This document shows positions 8,083 to 16,207 of a stretch of DNA of 64,000 nt, piece after piece (position 1 is the first letter of the stretch; each line of letters begins with the position of its first letter). The DNA lies in contig NZ_AP026738.1 in assembly GCF_002157685.2 (NCBI RefSeq), forward strand, positions 4,960,001 through 5,024,000, given 5' to 3'. Under the pieces are notes generated by a model that had not been told where the DNA came from, made no database searches, and saw nothing but the letters and a program-made list of their open reading frames with translations. Origin of the DNA: Comamonas thiooxydans. GTDB lineage: Bacteria; Pseudomonadota; Gammaproteobacteria; Burkholderiales; Burkholderiaceae_C. The position numbers and the translations under genes are program-made.

Positions 8083-9975
8083 ATGGAACACGGCTCTCCC
8101 ATCTGGCTGACTTACGGCTTCATCTATCTTACGGCAGCGGTTCTGGCCGTCCCCATCGCCAGAGCCCTGGGCCTGGGAGCCATCATCGGCTACCTGGGCG
8201 CCGGCATTGCCATGGGCCCCTGGGGTTTTGGCCTGGTGCGCAATGTGGACGACATCCTGCACTTTGCCGAGTTCGGCGTGGTGCTGATGCTGTTCGTGAT
8301 CGGACTTGAGCTGCAGCCCAAGCGCCTCTGGGAGCTACGCCGCCCCATCTTCGGCTGGGGCATGGCGCAAATGGCGGTCTGCACCGGTATTCTGTTCCTG
8401 GCTGCCTGGGCCTTTGGGCTGTCGTGGCGCGTCAGCCTGATTGCGGGCATGGGCCTGGCCCTGTCATCCACCGCTGTCTGCCTGCAGATCATGGCCGAGC
8501 GCAATCTGATGCGTACTCCCAGCGGACAGGCAGCCTTCTCCATCCTGCTGTTCCAGGACGTGGCAGCCATCCCCATCCTGGCGCTGATTCCGATTCTCGG
8601 CGCCTACAAGGTCGCCCATGCGAGCCACGGAGACAGCCATGTCTGGCTGGCCATTCTCAAGACCGTGGGCACGATTGGTGCCGTCATCATCGGTGGCCGA
8701 TTGCTGCTGCAACCGCTGCTGCGCTGGATTGCGCGCAGCAAGACCCCCGAGATCTTCACCGCCACCTCGCTGCTGCTGGTCGTGGGCATTGCCATGCTGA
8801 TGACGCAGGTGGGCCTGTCCATGGCGCTGGGCGCCTTCCTGGCCGGCGTGCTGCTGGCCGACAGCGAGTACCGCAGTGAGCTGGAAACCAATATCGAGCC
8901 GTTCAAAGGCCTGCTGCTGGGCCTGTTTTTCATGGCCGTGGGCATGAGCATCGACTTCGGCGTCATCCTCCAGTCCCCGTGGACCATGGCGGCCATGGTG
9001 ACGGGCTTTATTGCGCTGAAGGCCGTGATGATCTTCGGTCTGGCCAGATTCATGCAGATCCCCTGGCGCGAGCGCCCGGTGTTCACGCTGATGCTGGCGC
9101 AAGGTGGCGAATTCGCCTTTGTGGTGTTTCAGACGGCGGCGCAGTACAAGGTGTTTCGCCACAGCGTCTCGTCCATGCTGGTCGCGGCCGTGGCACTGTC
9201 CATGCTGCTGGGCCCGCTGCTGCTGGTGCTGCTGGACAAACTGCTGCTGCGCCGCTTCTCCACCATCAGTGACGAGGAATGTGGCATGGAGAAGGCCCAG
9301 GAAATCTCCGAGCCTCAGGACTCGCCCATCATCATTGCCGGCTTTGGCCGCTACGGCCAGATCGTGGCTCGCGTGTTGCTGGCCCAGGGCATACGCCCGA
9401 CCATCCTGGACCATAGCGTGGAAATGCTGGAGGCCGCGCAGATCTACGGCCACCGCGTGTTCTACGGCGATGCCACACGCATGGACCTGCTGCGCATCGC
9501 AGGCGCGGCCCAGGCCCATGTGCTGGTGATTGCCGTCGACACCACCGAGCAGTCCCTCAAGATAGCCAGTCAGGTGCGCAAGCATTTCCCCAACCTCGAA
9601 ATCGTGGCCCGCACCCGGGATCTCAATCACTGGTTCCAACTGCGCGATCTTGGAGTCGAGCATGCCCAGCGCGAAGTGTTCGAGTCCAGCCTGATCTCGG
9701 CCCAGTCGGTGCTGGAGCTGCTGGGTCAGAGTCCGGCCGAAGCCAAACGCATCACGGCACGTTTCAGGGAGCACAATCTGGCACTGGCCGAGCGCATGTA
9801 CCCGCATTACAAGGACAAGAACCAGCTGATTGCGGTGGCCAAGCAGGGCCGCCAGCAACTGGTGGAGCAGATGGCCAAGGAGCGTGCCGATCTGCTGGCC
9901 GACAACGCCGATGCACCCGATACGCCCCTGGCCAGCGAGCAAGACCACAGTCCGGCCGACGCCCGGCAGCCGTGA
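8083..9975 (+). CDS. Kef-type K+/H+ antiporter with RCK/TrkA-N domain
   Basis: About 630 residues. Residues 1-390 are a CPA2 monovalent cation:proton antiporter with about 12 helices (GLGAIIGYLGAGIAMGPWG, LFVIGLELQPKRLWELR, ALSSTAVCLQIM, FQDVAAIPILALIP, LMLAQGGEFAFVVF). Residues about 414-530 are a Rossmann RCK domain beginning IIIAGFGRYGQIVARVLLAQG with a YGDATRMDLLR segment. In KefB/KefC the RCK domain senses glutathione adducts and gates K+ efflux; no KefF/KefG-type quinone reductase gene is adjacent. The ATG at 8083 is chosen: the 50 residues upstream in the open frame lack membrane or family character. Confidence 0.92.
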   Translation: MEHGSPIWLTYGFIYLTAAVLAVPIARALGLGAIIGYLGAGIAMGPWGFGLVRNVDDILHFAEFGVVLMLFVIGLELQPKRLWELRRPIFGWGMAQMAVCTGILFLAAWAFGLSWRVSLIAGMGLALSSTAVCLQIMAERNLMRTPSGQAAFSILLFQDVAAIPILALIPILGAYKVAHASHGDSHVWLAILKTVGTIGAVIIGGRLLLQPLLRWIARSKTPEIFTATSLLLVVGIAMLMTQVGLSMALGAFLAGVLLADSEYRSELETNIEPFKGLLLGLFFMAVGMSIDFGVILQSPWTMAAMVTGFIALKAVMIFGLARFMQIPWRERPVFTLMLAQGGEFAFVVFQTAAQYKVFRHSVSSMLVAAVALSMLLGPLLLVLLDKLLLRRFSTISDEECGMEKAQEISEPQDSPIIIAGFGRYGQIVARVLLAQGIRPTILDHSVEMLEAAQIYGHRVFYGDATRMDLLRIAGAAQAHVLVIAVDTTEQSLKIASQVRKHFPNLEIVARTRDLNHWFQLRDLGVEHAQREVFESSLISAQSVLELLGQSPAEAKRITARFREHNLALAERMYPHYKDKNQLIAVAKQGRQQLVEQMAKERADLLADNADAPDTPLASEQDHSPADARQP

Positions 9976-9991
9976 TACGCTGCGCGCCATC

Positions 9992-10444
9992 ATGTTCAAC
10001 CCCAGTCAAGCCGATGTACGGCGATTTTTTTGCGGTGTGCGCGCCAAGATGATCAGCGGCGCGCCCATGGAGGCCATCGAGACGCTGGCCAGCCTGTGGA
10101 TAGACGAGCACCCCGAGTACTTCGACGAGCTCTCCGACGTGGATGCCGCGGTGGCGCGCAACTACGATGCGGAGACCGAGCGCACCAACCCGTTTCTGCA
10201 CCTGTCCATGCATCTGTCCATCAGCGAGCAGTGCAGCGTGGACTCGCCACGCGGCATACGCCAGGCCGTAGAACTGCTGACCAGAAAGCGTGATCTGCAT
10301 GATGCCCATCACGCCGCCATGGAATGCCTGGGCCAGATGCTCTGGGAAAGTCAGCGCTCGGGACGCCCGCCCGATGGCGAGGCCTATGTCGCCGGAGTGC
10401 AGCGTTTGGCCACCACCGACGGCAGTTTTAAAAGTACCCCCTGA
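9992..10444 (+). CDS. DUF1841 family protein
   Basis: A 150-residue soluble protein beginning MFNPSQADVRRFFCGV, the usual start of DUF1841 proteins, with ASLWIDEHPEYFDEL and NPFLHLSMHLSISEQ. Function unknown; the family is widespread in beta- and gammaproteobacteria. The start lies 16 bp after the Kef-type stop, so cotranscription is likely. Transcription probably ends at the perfect hairpin at 10545-10592. Confidence 0.88.
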   Translation: MFNPSQADVRRFFCGVRAKMISGAPMEAIETLASLWIDEHPEYFDELSDVDAAVARNYDAETERTNPFLHLSMHLSISEQCSVDSPRGIRQAVELLTRKRDLHDAHHAAMECLGQMLWESQRSGRPPDGEAYVAGVQRLATTDGSFKSTP

Positions 10445-10544
10445 TGCGCTGCGCAGCCTCCGGTGGGGGATGACACACTCGCGGCAGGGTGGCTCCAGCT
10501 CTGCCCCCCAAGCCCTGGGTACCGCCCCCCTGAGCTGCATCCCG

Positions 10545-10592
10545 CTCAGAAAAAGCAAAAGCCCGTCTTCACGGGCTTTTGCTTTTTCTGAG
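10545..10592. terminator. Bidirectional terminator, perfect 22-bp stem
   Basis: CTCAGAAAAAGCAAAAGCCC followed by GT, the loop CTTC, then the exact reverse complement: 22 paired bases with a tetraloop. A- and T-rich arms on both sides let it terminate both the plus-strand DUF1841 transcript and the minus-strand cytochrome c4 transcript, whose stop is at 10600. Confidence 0.92.
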
Positions 10593-10599
10593 ACAAGGT

Positions 10600-11262
10600 C
10601 TATTTCTGGCCCAGGCGGAAGTGCGGCTGCGCCACTACCTGCATCTCGCTGTCCAGGCCACCGATGTACTTGGCGAGCTGCTGCAACTCGTCGTTCTTGA
10701 ACTGCTTGGCAATACCCGCCATCACGCCATTGCTGCGCCCGACGAGCGGATTGCCATCGGTTTTGTATGACTGCAAGGCGCGGAAAACATAGTCCGAATA
10801 CTGCCCCGCTACCTTGGGATAGGACGGGTCAATGGGTTTCGAAAAGCCTTCACCGTGACAGGAGAAGCAGGCACCTTTTTGCAGCAGCGCCGTGACAGCA
10901 GAGTTCGCCTCCTTGGCCTTGCCATCCTTGGCCTTGCCATGACCTGCATAGAAGGCCGCCACATCGGCCATGTCCTGCTCGCTCAGCGAGTCGGCAATGC
11001 CACGCATGGTGGGGTGTTTTCGTTCGCCTTTTTTATAGGCATTCAGGGCCGAGACGATATAGGCCTCGTTCTGCCCGCCGATCATCGGCACTTTGTAAAC
11101 CTCAGGGAAACTGGCCTGATAGCCGGTGATGCCGTGACAGCCTATGCACATGGCGATCTTGCCTTCACCCGCCTTTGCATCGCCCTTGACAGCCTGGGCG
11201 TTTGCGATGCCGGTCACTGATGCGACAACTACTGCCAATACCGTGGTCCAAGTTTTTATCAT
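10600..11262 (-). CDS. Diheme cytochrome c4-type protein
   Basis: A 220-residue periplasmic electron carrier with a signal peptide (TWTTVLAVVVASVTGIANAQA) and two class I cytochrome c domains: the first heme motif CIGCH and the second CFSCH, with a methionine ligand region after each (HPTMRGIADSL; GRSNGVMAGIAKQFKN). Cytochrome c4 passes electrons between the bc1 complex and terminal oxidases, fitting an aerobic respiratory organism. The ATG at 11262 begins the signal peptide; upstream in-frame residues are not signal-like. Divergent from the MoxR gene over 116 bp. Confidence 0.93.
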   Translation of the reverse strand: MIKTWTTVLAVVVASVTGIANAQAVKGDAKAGEGKIAMCIGCHGITGYQASFPEVYKVPMIGGQNEAYIVSALNAYKKGERKHPTMRGIADSLSEQDMADVAAFYAGHGKAKDGKAKEANSAVTALLQKGACFSCHGEGFSKPIDPSYPKVAGQYSDYVFRALQSYKTDGNPLVGRSNGVMAGIAKQFKNDELQQLAKYIGGLDSEMQVVAQPHFRLGQK

Positions 11263-11378
11263 TTTGCGCGCACAATCCTTCAAGAGTTCAGACGGGTGCT
11301 CAAATGCCTTGCTGCAGTGCAAACGATTATGGCAGTGAGAATTTCGCACGCTTATCAATACTTACGCTGATACCGCCC

Positions 11379-12221
11379 ATGAAGTTTCAAGGTTCCGACA
11401 AATACGTGGCCACGCAAGATCTGATGCTGGCCGTCAACGCTGCCGCTACCCTGCAGCGCCCCCTGCTCATCAAGGGCGAGCCCGGCACGGGCAAGACCAT
11501 GCTGGCCGAGGAAGTGGCCCAGGCGCTGGACATGCCACTGTTGCAGTGGCATATCAAGTCCACCACCAAGGCCCAGCAAGGCCTGTATGAGTACGACGCC
11601 GTGAGCCGCCTGCGCGATTCGCAACTGGGTGACGAGCGCGTCAAGGACATTCACAACTACATCGTCAAGGGCGTGCTCTGGCAGGCCTTCACGGCGGAGC
11701 GCCCCGTGGCCCTGCTGATCGATGAGATCGACAAGGCCGACATCGAGTTCCCCAACGACTTGCTGCGCGAAATCGATCGCATGGAGTTCTATTGCTACGA
11801 GACCCACGAGATGATCCGCGCCAAACACCGCCCCCTGGTGTTCATCACCTCGAACAACGAAAAAGAGCTGCCTGACGCATTTTTGCGCCGCTGCTTCTTC
11901 CAATACATCAAGTTCCCCGATGCCGACACCATGCGCCAGATCGTGGCCGTGCACTTCCCCAAGCTGCAGGGTGAATTGCTGAACGCCGCCATGAAGGTCT
12001 TCTACGATGTGCGCAATCTGCCCGGCCTCAAGAAAAAGCCTTCGACCAGCGAGCTGATCGACTGGCTCAAGCTGCTGGTCGCCGAGGAAATTCCTGCATC
12101 GGCCCTGCAATCCGAGGAAGGCAAGGTCAGCGTACCGCCCCTGGTTGGCGCACTGCTCAAGAACGAACAGGATATGAGCCTGTTTGAAAAGCTGGTCTTC
12201 ATGAACCAGCGCAACCGCTAA
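11379..12221 (+). CDS. MoxR-family AAA+ ATPase
   Basis: A 280-residue AAA+ ATPase with Walker A GEPGTGKT, Walker B ALLIDEIDKAD, sensor 1 VFITSNNEKELP and the arginine-finger segment FLRRCFFQYIKFP. MoxR proteins act as chaperone-like ATPases, usually together with a VWA-domain partner encoded nearby. Here the VWA gene lies at 13106, separated by two small genes. The ATG at 11379 begins MKFQGSDKYVATQDL, the standard N-terminus; the longer upstream frame overlaps the cytochrome c4 promoter region and is not used. Confidence 0.95.
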   Translation: MKFQGSDKYVATQDLMLAVNAAATLQRPLLIKGEPGTGKTMLAEEVAQALDMPLLQWHIKSTTKAQQGLYEYDAVSRLRDSQLGDERVKDIHNYIVKGVLWQAFTAERPVALLIDEIDKADIEFPNDLLREIDRMEFYCYETHEMIRAKHRPLVFITSNNEKELPDAFLRRCFFQYIKFPDADTMRQIVAVHFPKLQGELLNAAMKVFYDVRNLPGLKKKPSTSELIDWLKLLVAEEIPASALQSEEGKVSVPPLVGALLKNEQDMSLFEKLVFMNQRNR

Positions 12222-12251
12222 CCTTCCTTCAGAACCGAGGAGACACAGCCC

Positions 12252-12473
12252 ATGAGCACCGCACAACAACTGCTGCTGGAAGGCGGCTCCGACGCCATCG
12301 GCTTTGTGGGTGGAGCCCTGCTGGGCTGGGGCCTGTCCCATGTGCTGGGCCTTGACCTGTTTGCCCAGGGCTATGGTGCGGGCAGCATTGCCGCCATCGC
12401 CATGGTGGGGCTGGGCGGAGGCCTGGGGCTCAAGCTGGCCCGACTCTGGCGCAGCAAGCGCAATCCACTTTGA
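12252..12473 (+). CDS. Small glycine-rich membrane protein, unknown function
   Basis: A 73-residue protein with two hydrophobic glycine-rich stretches (AIGFVGGALLGWGLSHVLGL and GAGSIAAIAMVGLGGGLGL) and a basic C-terminus (LARLWRSKRNPL). I do not recognise a named family. An ACCGAGGAGACACAGCCC leader gives a good ribosome-binding site. It sits between the MoxR and GNAT genes with tight spacing, so it is probably expressed, and its C-terminus touches the GNAT gene. Confidence 0.7.
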   Translation: MSTAQQLLLEGGSDAIGFVGGALLGWGLSHVLGLDLFAQGYGAGSIAAIAMVGLGGGLGLKLARLWRSKRNPL

Positions 12474-12484
12474 GTGAGCAAGTC

Positions 12485-13087
12485 ATGACTTTTGTAGAAC
12501 CTGTGACCTTGCGCGACCGCGGCGTGCGACTGGAGCCGCTGGATCTGAGCCATGAGCCTGGACTGGCAGCGGCCGCTGCCGATGGAGAGCTGTGGAAGAT
12601 TCGAGTGACTTCCGTGCCCGAGCCTGACGAGGTACGCAGCTATATCGAAACCGCGCTGCTAGGCCGCGACCAGGGCCACCGCTTTGCGTTCGCCGTGCTC
12701 GACGATGCCACCGGCAAGGTGCTGGGCACGACCAGTTATCACGACATCGTTCCCGCCATTCGCCGCGTGGAGATTGGCTACACCTGGTATGCCAAAAGCG
12801 TGCAGCGCACCCATGTCAACACCTCGGCCAAGCTACTGCTGCTGGCCCATGCCTTCGGTACGCTGGGCTGCCATGTGGTGGGCTGGCGCACGGACAACTT
12901 CAACTTCGCCAGCCAGCGCGCCATCGAGCGCCTGGGTGCCAAGAAAGATGGCGTGATTCGCGGCCATGCGCTGCGCCGCGACGGCACGATTCGCGACACC
13001 GTGATGTACAGCATGCGCAGTGGCGAATGGCCTGAAGCCCGTGCACAACTGCTCTATCTTCTGGAGCAGCATGCACCCGCTGCATAA
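12485..13087 (+). CDS. GNAT family N-acetyltransferase (RimJ/RimL-like)
   Basis: About 200 residues with the GCN5 fold of the RimJ/RimL branch: an N-terminal substrate segment (VTLRDRGVRLEPLDLSH), RVEIGYTWYAKSVQRTHVNT (motif A, acetyl-CoA loop) and FNFASQRAIERLGAKKDGVIRGH (motif B), the typical tail of this group. It transfers acetyl to an amine, often a protein N-terminus; the target is unknown. A TTG at 12470 overlapping the previous stop could add five residues. Its position between MoxR and VWA genes is unusual but spacing suggests one operon. Confidence 0.87.
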   Translation: MTFVEPVTLRDRGVRLEPLDLSHEPGLAAAAADGELWKIRVTSVPEPDEVRSYIETALLGRDQGHRFAFAVLDDATGKVLGTTSYHDIVPAIRRVEIGYTWYAKSVQRTHVNTSAKLLLLAHAFGTLGCHVVGWRTDNFNFASQRAIERLGAKKDGVIRGHALRRDGTIRDTVMYSMRSGEWPEARAQLLYLLEQHAPAA

Positions 13088-13105
13088 GCGCTGGAGACAT
13101 TTTTC

Positions 13106-14293
13106 ATGCTGATCGACTTCTTCTATACCCTGCGTGCCGCCAAGCTGCCTGTGTCAGTCAAGGAGTTTCTGGCCCTGCTGGAAGCACTGGACGCGGGCAT
13201 CATCGGCCCCAAGAGCGAGGATCGCTGGAGCCTGGACGATTTCTATCACCTGGGCCGAACCATTCTGGTCAAGGACGAGAAGCACTACGACAAGTACGAC
13301 CGCGCTTTTTCCGCCTATTTCAAGGGTGTGGAGATGCTGGCCGACCTGACCAAGGAAATTCCGCAGGACTGGTTGCAAAAGCTTCTGGAGCGCGAGCTCA
13401 GCCCCGAGGACAAGGCCAAGATCGAAGCCATGGGCTGGGACGAGCTGATGGAGACGCTCAAGAAGCGCCTGGAGGAGCAAAAGGAGCGCCACGAAGGCGG
13501 CAGCAAATGGATCGGGACGGGCGGCACAAGTCCCTTCGGTCATGGCGGCTACAACCCGGCGGGCATACGCATTGGCGGGCCGGGGCGCAACAAGAGCGCC
13601 GTCAAGGTCTGGGAGCAGCGAGCCTACCGCGACTATGACGACACCCAGGAACTGGGCACGCGCAACATCAAGGTCGCGCTGCGCCGCCTGCGCAAGTTTG
13701 CGCGCCAGGGCAGCGAACTGGAACTGGATCTGCCGGACACCATCCGCTCCACGGCAGCCAATGCGGGTTATCTCGACATCAAGATGATTCCCGAGCGGCA
13801 TAACAATGTGAAAGTGCTGCTGCTCATGGACGTGGGCGGCACCATGGACGAACATATCCAGCGCGTGGAGGAGCTGTTCTCCGCCGTGAAGAGCGAGCTC
13901 AAGCATCTGGAGTTCTATTACTTCCACAACTGTGTCTACGACTTCATGTGGAAGAACAACCGCCGCCGCTTTGCCGAGAAATTCCCGACCTGGGACATCA
14001 TTCGCAAGTACAACAAGGACTACAAGCTGATCTTTGTCGGCGACGCGACCATGAGCCCCTATGAAATCCTGCAGCCCGGCGGCTCGGTCGAGTACATGAA
14101 CGAGGAACCCGGTGCCGAGTGGCTGCAGCGCCTGACGAACGCCTTCCCACACTTTGCCTGGATCAATCCGGAGCCACAAGGTGTATGGCAGTACCGCCAG
14201 AGCATCAGCATCATCCAGCAGTTGATGGGGGACCGCATGTACCCTTTGTCGCTCAAAGGCTTGGAAGACGCCATGCGCATGCTGTCAAAATAG
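13106..14293 (+). CDS. VWA domain protein, CoxE-like partner of the MoxR ATPase
   Basis: A 395-residue protein. The N-terminal half is a charged helical region (LIDFFYTLRAAKLPVSVKEF, then YDKYDRAFSAYFKGVE), followed by a Gly-rich stretch GTGGTSPFGHGGYNPAG and a C-terminal von Willebrand A fold starting VKVLLLMDVGGTMDEHIQ. Family knowledge links MoxR-VWA pairs to protein complex assembly or metal insertion. The metal-ion-dependent adhesion motif normally reads DxSxS; here it is DVGGT, so metal coordination is probably altered. Good spacing from the GNAT stop (18 bp). tamA begins 4 bp after its stop. Confidence 0.9.
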   Translation: MLIDFFYTLRAAKLPVSVKEFLALLEALDAGIIGPKSEDRWSLDDFYHLGRTILVKDEKHYDKYDRAFSAYFKGVEMLADLTKEIPQDWLQKLLERELSPEDKAKIEAMGWDELMETLKKRLEEQKERHEGGSKWIGTGGTSPFGHGGYNPAGIRIGGPGRNKSAVKVWEQRAYRDYDDTQELGTRNIKVALRRLRKFARQGSELELDLPDTIRSTAANAGYLDIKMIPERHNNVKVLLLMDVGGTMDEHIQRVEELFSAVKSELKHLEFYYFHNCVYDFMWKNNRRRFAEKFPTWDIIRKYNKDYKLIFVGDATMSPYEILQPGGSVEYMNEEPGAEWLQRLTNAFPHFAWINPEPQGVWQYRQSISIIQQLMGDRMYPLSLKGLEDAMRMLSK

Positions 14294-14297
14294 GGGC

Positions 14298-16205
14298 ATG
14301 CCCCAGACCTTGCCCTTGAAAAAGCCGGCCTTGAGGCCGGCTTTGCTTTTGGGAGCCGCCTTGCTCCTCAGCGGCTGCAGCCTGCTTTCCCCCAAAGACA
14401 AAGAAGCCGAAGCCATGGGCATCGACACCAGCGGTCCCCCCGCTTTCACGCTGGAAGTCGATGCCCCAAAACAAGTCCGTGCGCTGCTGGAGCAGCATCT
14501 TGAACTCAAACGTTTTCGCCACCAGCCCGATCTGCAGCGCCGCGAGCTGACGCGCCTGCTTGGCGCAACCGATGCCAACGTACGCGAGCTGATAGGCACC
14601 CTGGGCTATTTCAGTCCCACGGTGACCGTGGAGCTGACCGATACCCCCGAGGAAGACGCACCGCGCAAAGTGGTGGTCAAGGTCGATCCGGGCCCGCCCA
14701 CCATCATTGACAAATCCGAGGTGCGGTTTACCGGCGTCAATGCCAGCGACGAGCTAGGGACTTCTCAGCGCCTGCAGATCGAGGAAACCTGGCCGCTGCA
14801 GAGCGGCGAGCAATTCTCGCAATCGGCCTGGAGCAGCGCCAAGAGCGGTGGTCTCAAGGAACTGCAAAAGCGCCGCTATCCGCTGGCCCGCATAGATACC
14901 AGTCTGGCCGATGTGGATGCCGACACCAACAAGGCCCAGGTCAGCGTGAGTTACGACCCCGGCCCGGCCTATACCTTCGGTCCGCTGCAGATTGATGGTG
15001 CCGAGCGCTACGACCCGGTGCGCACGGCACGTATTGCACGCCTTCCGGAAGGCCAGGAATATGACTTGCAAAGCATGCTCGATGCGCAGCAGCGCCTGGT
15101 CAGCAGCGGCTACTACGACTCGGTATTTCTTTCGCTGGCCGATTCGCCGCAACAGGCTGCTACCGAGGCCGAGCGCGACGAGCAGCGCAAGAATCAGGGC
15201 ACAGCCATCACCTCGCCCGTGATTGCCAAGGTGCGCGAGGCCAAGCTGCAGAAATGGGTGTTTGGTGTGGGTCTGAGCACGGACACCGGACCTCGTCTGT
15301 CCATCGATCACACTTACAACAAGGTTCCCGGTCTGAACTGGCGCGCCGTCAGCAAGCTGCAGCTGGACAGGAAGAACCCGCTGATCTCCACCCAGCTGGT
15401 CGGCCTGCCCGGTGAAGACCTCTGGCGCTGGTTTGCCAGCGGCAAGCTCGAGCGTGCGCCAGCAGGCGACTTCAACACCAATAGTGCGCAGATGCGCTTT
15501 GGCCGCTCCAAGGCAGAAGACCGCATAGAGCGCAATTTGTACCTGCAGTACGACTACGCCAAGACCCAGGGAGCAGGTGCTCCGCCCGGCGCCTCCTCGC
15601 TGCTGGCCAACTATGGCTGGACGGCCCGCTATTTCGACAACAACCTGTTGCCTACCTCGGGCTTCGGTCTGGCCCTGGAAGCCGGTGCCGGCACCACGCT
15701 GACGCCGCAGCGCTCGCCGTTCGGGCGCCTCACGGGCCGCTGGCTCAGCCTGATACCGCTGGGCGAGCGCGACGAGGAAACCAGGCGCCACAGCCGCCTG
15801 CAGCTCAAGGCGGGAGTCGGCGCCGTCATGGCCAAGAAAGATGTGGATCTGCCCACCACCATCATGTTTCTGACCGGTGGCGACAACACGGTGCGCGGCT
15901 ACGGCTATCAATCGATTGGCGCACGCACCGACAACGGCCGTGTGATTGCGGGCCGCTATCTGGCAATGGGCAGCGTGGAATGGCAGCGGCCCATCACCAT
16001 CAAGGGAAATACGCAGGACTTCGAGCACGCCGTCTTCATCGATGCCGGCACCGTGGGCGATGACATCAACCGGCTCTACACCCGCGTCGGCTTTGGCACC
16101 GGCATCCGCTGGAAAAGCCCGGTCGGTCCGATTCAAGCAGATCTCGCCTGGGGCGCTCAGGAGCAGCAGTTGCGCCTGCACCTGCGTCTGGGCTTCACGT
16201 TTTAA
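14298..16205 (+). CDS. tamA: TamA-like outer-membrane assembly protein with lipobox
   Basis: A 635-residue Omp85-superfamily protein. The N-terminus has a signal with lipobox LLLSGCSLL, then POTRA-type repeats up to about residue 330 (VKVDPGPPTIIDKSEVRFTG, VSYDPGPAYTFGPLQIDGA), then a 16-strand-type barrel with the Omp85 lid motif NTVRGYGYQSIG at about 530 and a terminal Phe strand (LRLHLRLGFTF). TamA works with TamB in outer-membrane protein insertion and lipid transport. tamB begins 2 bp after the stop, fixing the pair. A lipobox cysteine is not the textbook TamA signal peptide. Confidence 0.93.
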   Translation: MPQTLPLKKPALRPALLLGAALLLSGCSLLSPKDKEAEAMGIDTSGPPAFTLEVDAPKQVRALLEQHLELKRFRHQPDLQRRELTRLLGATDANVRELIGTLGYFSPTVTVELTDTPEEDAPRKVVVKVDPGPPTIIDKSEVRFTGVNASDELGTSQRLQIEETWPLQSGEQFSQSAWSSAKSGGLKELQKRRYPLARIDTSLADVDADTNKAQVSVSYDPGPAYTFGPLQIDGAERYDPVRTARIARLPEGQEYDLQSMLDAQQRLVSSGYYDSVFLSLADSPQQAATEAERDEQRKNQGTAITSPVIAKVREAKLQKWVFGVGLSTDTGPRLSIDHTYNKVPGLNWRAVSKLQLDRKNPLISTQLVGLPGEDLWRWFASGKLERAPAGDFNTNSAQMRFGRSKAEDRIERNLYLQYDYAKTQGAGAPPGASSLLANYGWTARYFDNNLLPTSGFGLALEAGAGTTLTPQRSPFGRLTGRWLSLIPLGERDEETRRHSRLQLKAGVGAVMAKKDVDLPTTIMFLTGGDNTVRGYGYQSIGARTDNGRVIAGRYLAMGSVEWQRPITIKGNTQDFEHAVFIDAGTVGDDINRLYTRVGFGTGIRWKSPVGPIQADLAWGAQEQQLRLHLRLGFTF

Positions 16206-16207
16206 GC

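Noticed and set aside
12470..12484. TTG start for the GNAT gene overlapping the previous stop
   Set aside because: The ATG at 12485 gives the usual N-terminus; the TTG adds only five residues and cannot be confirmed.
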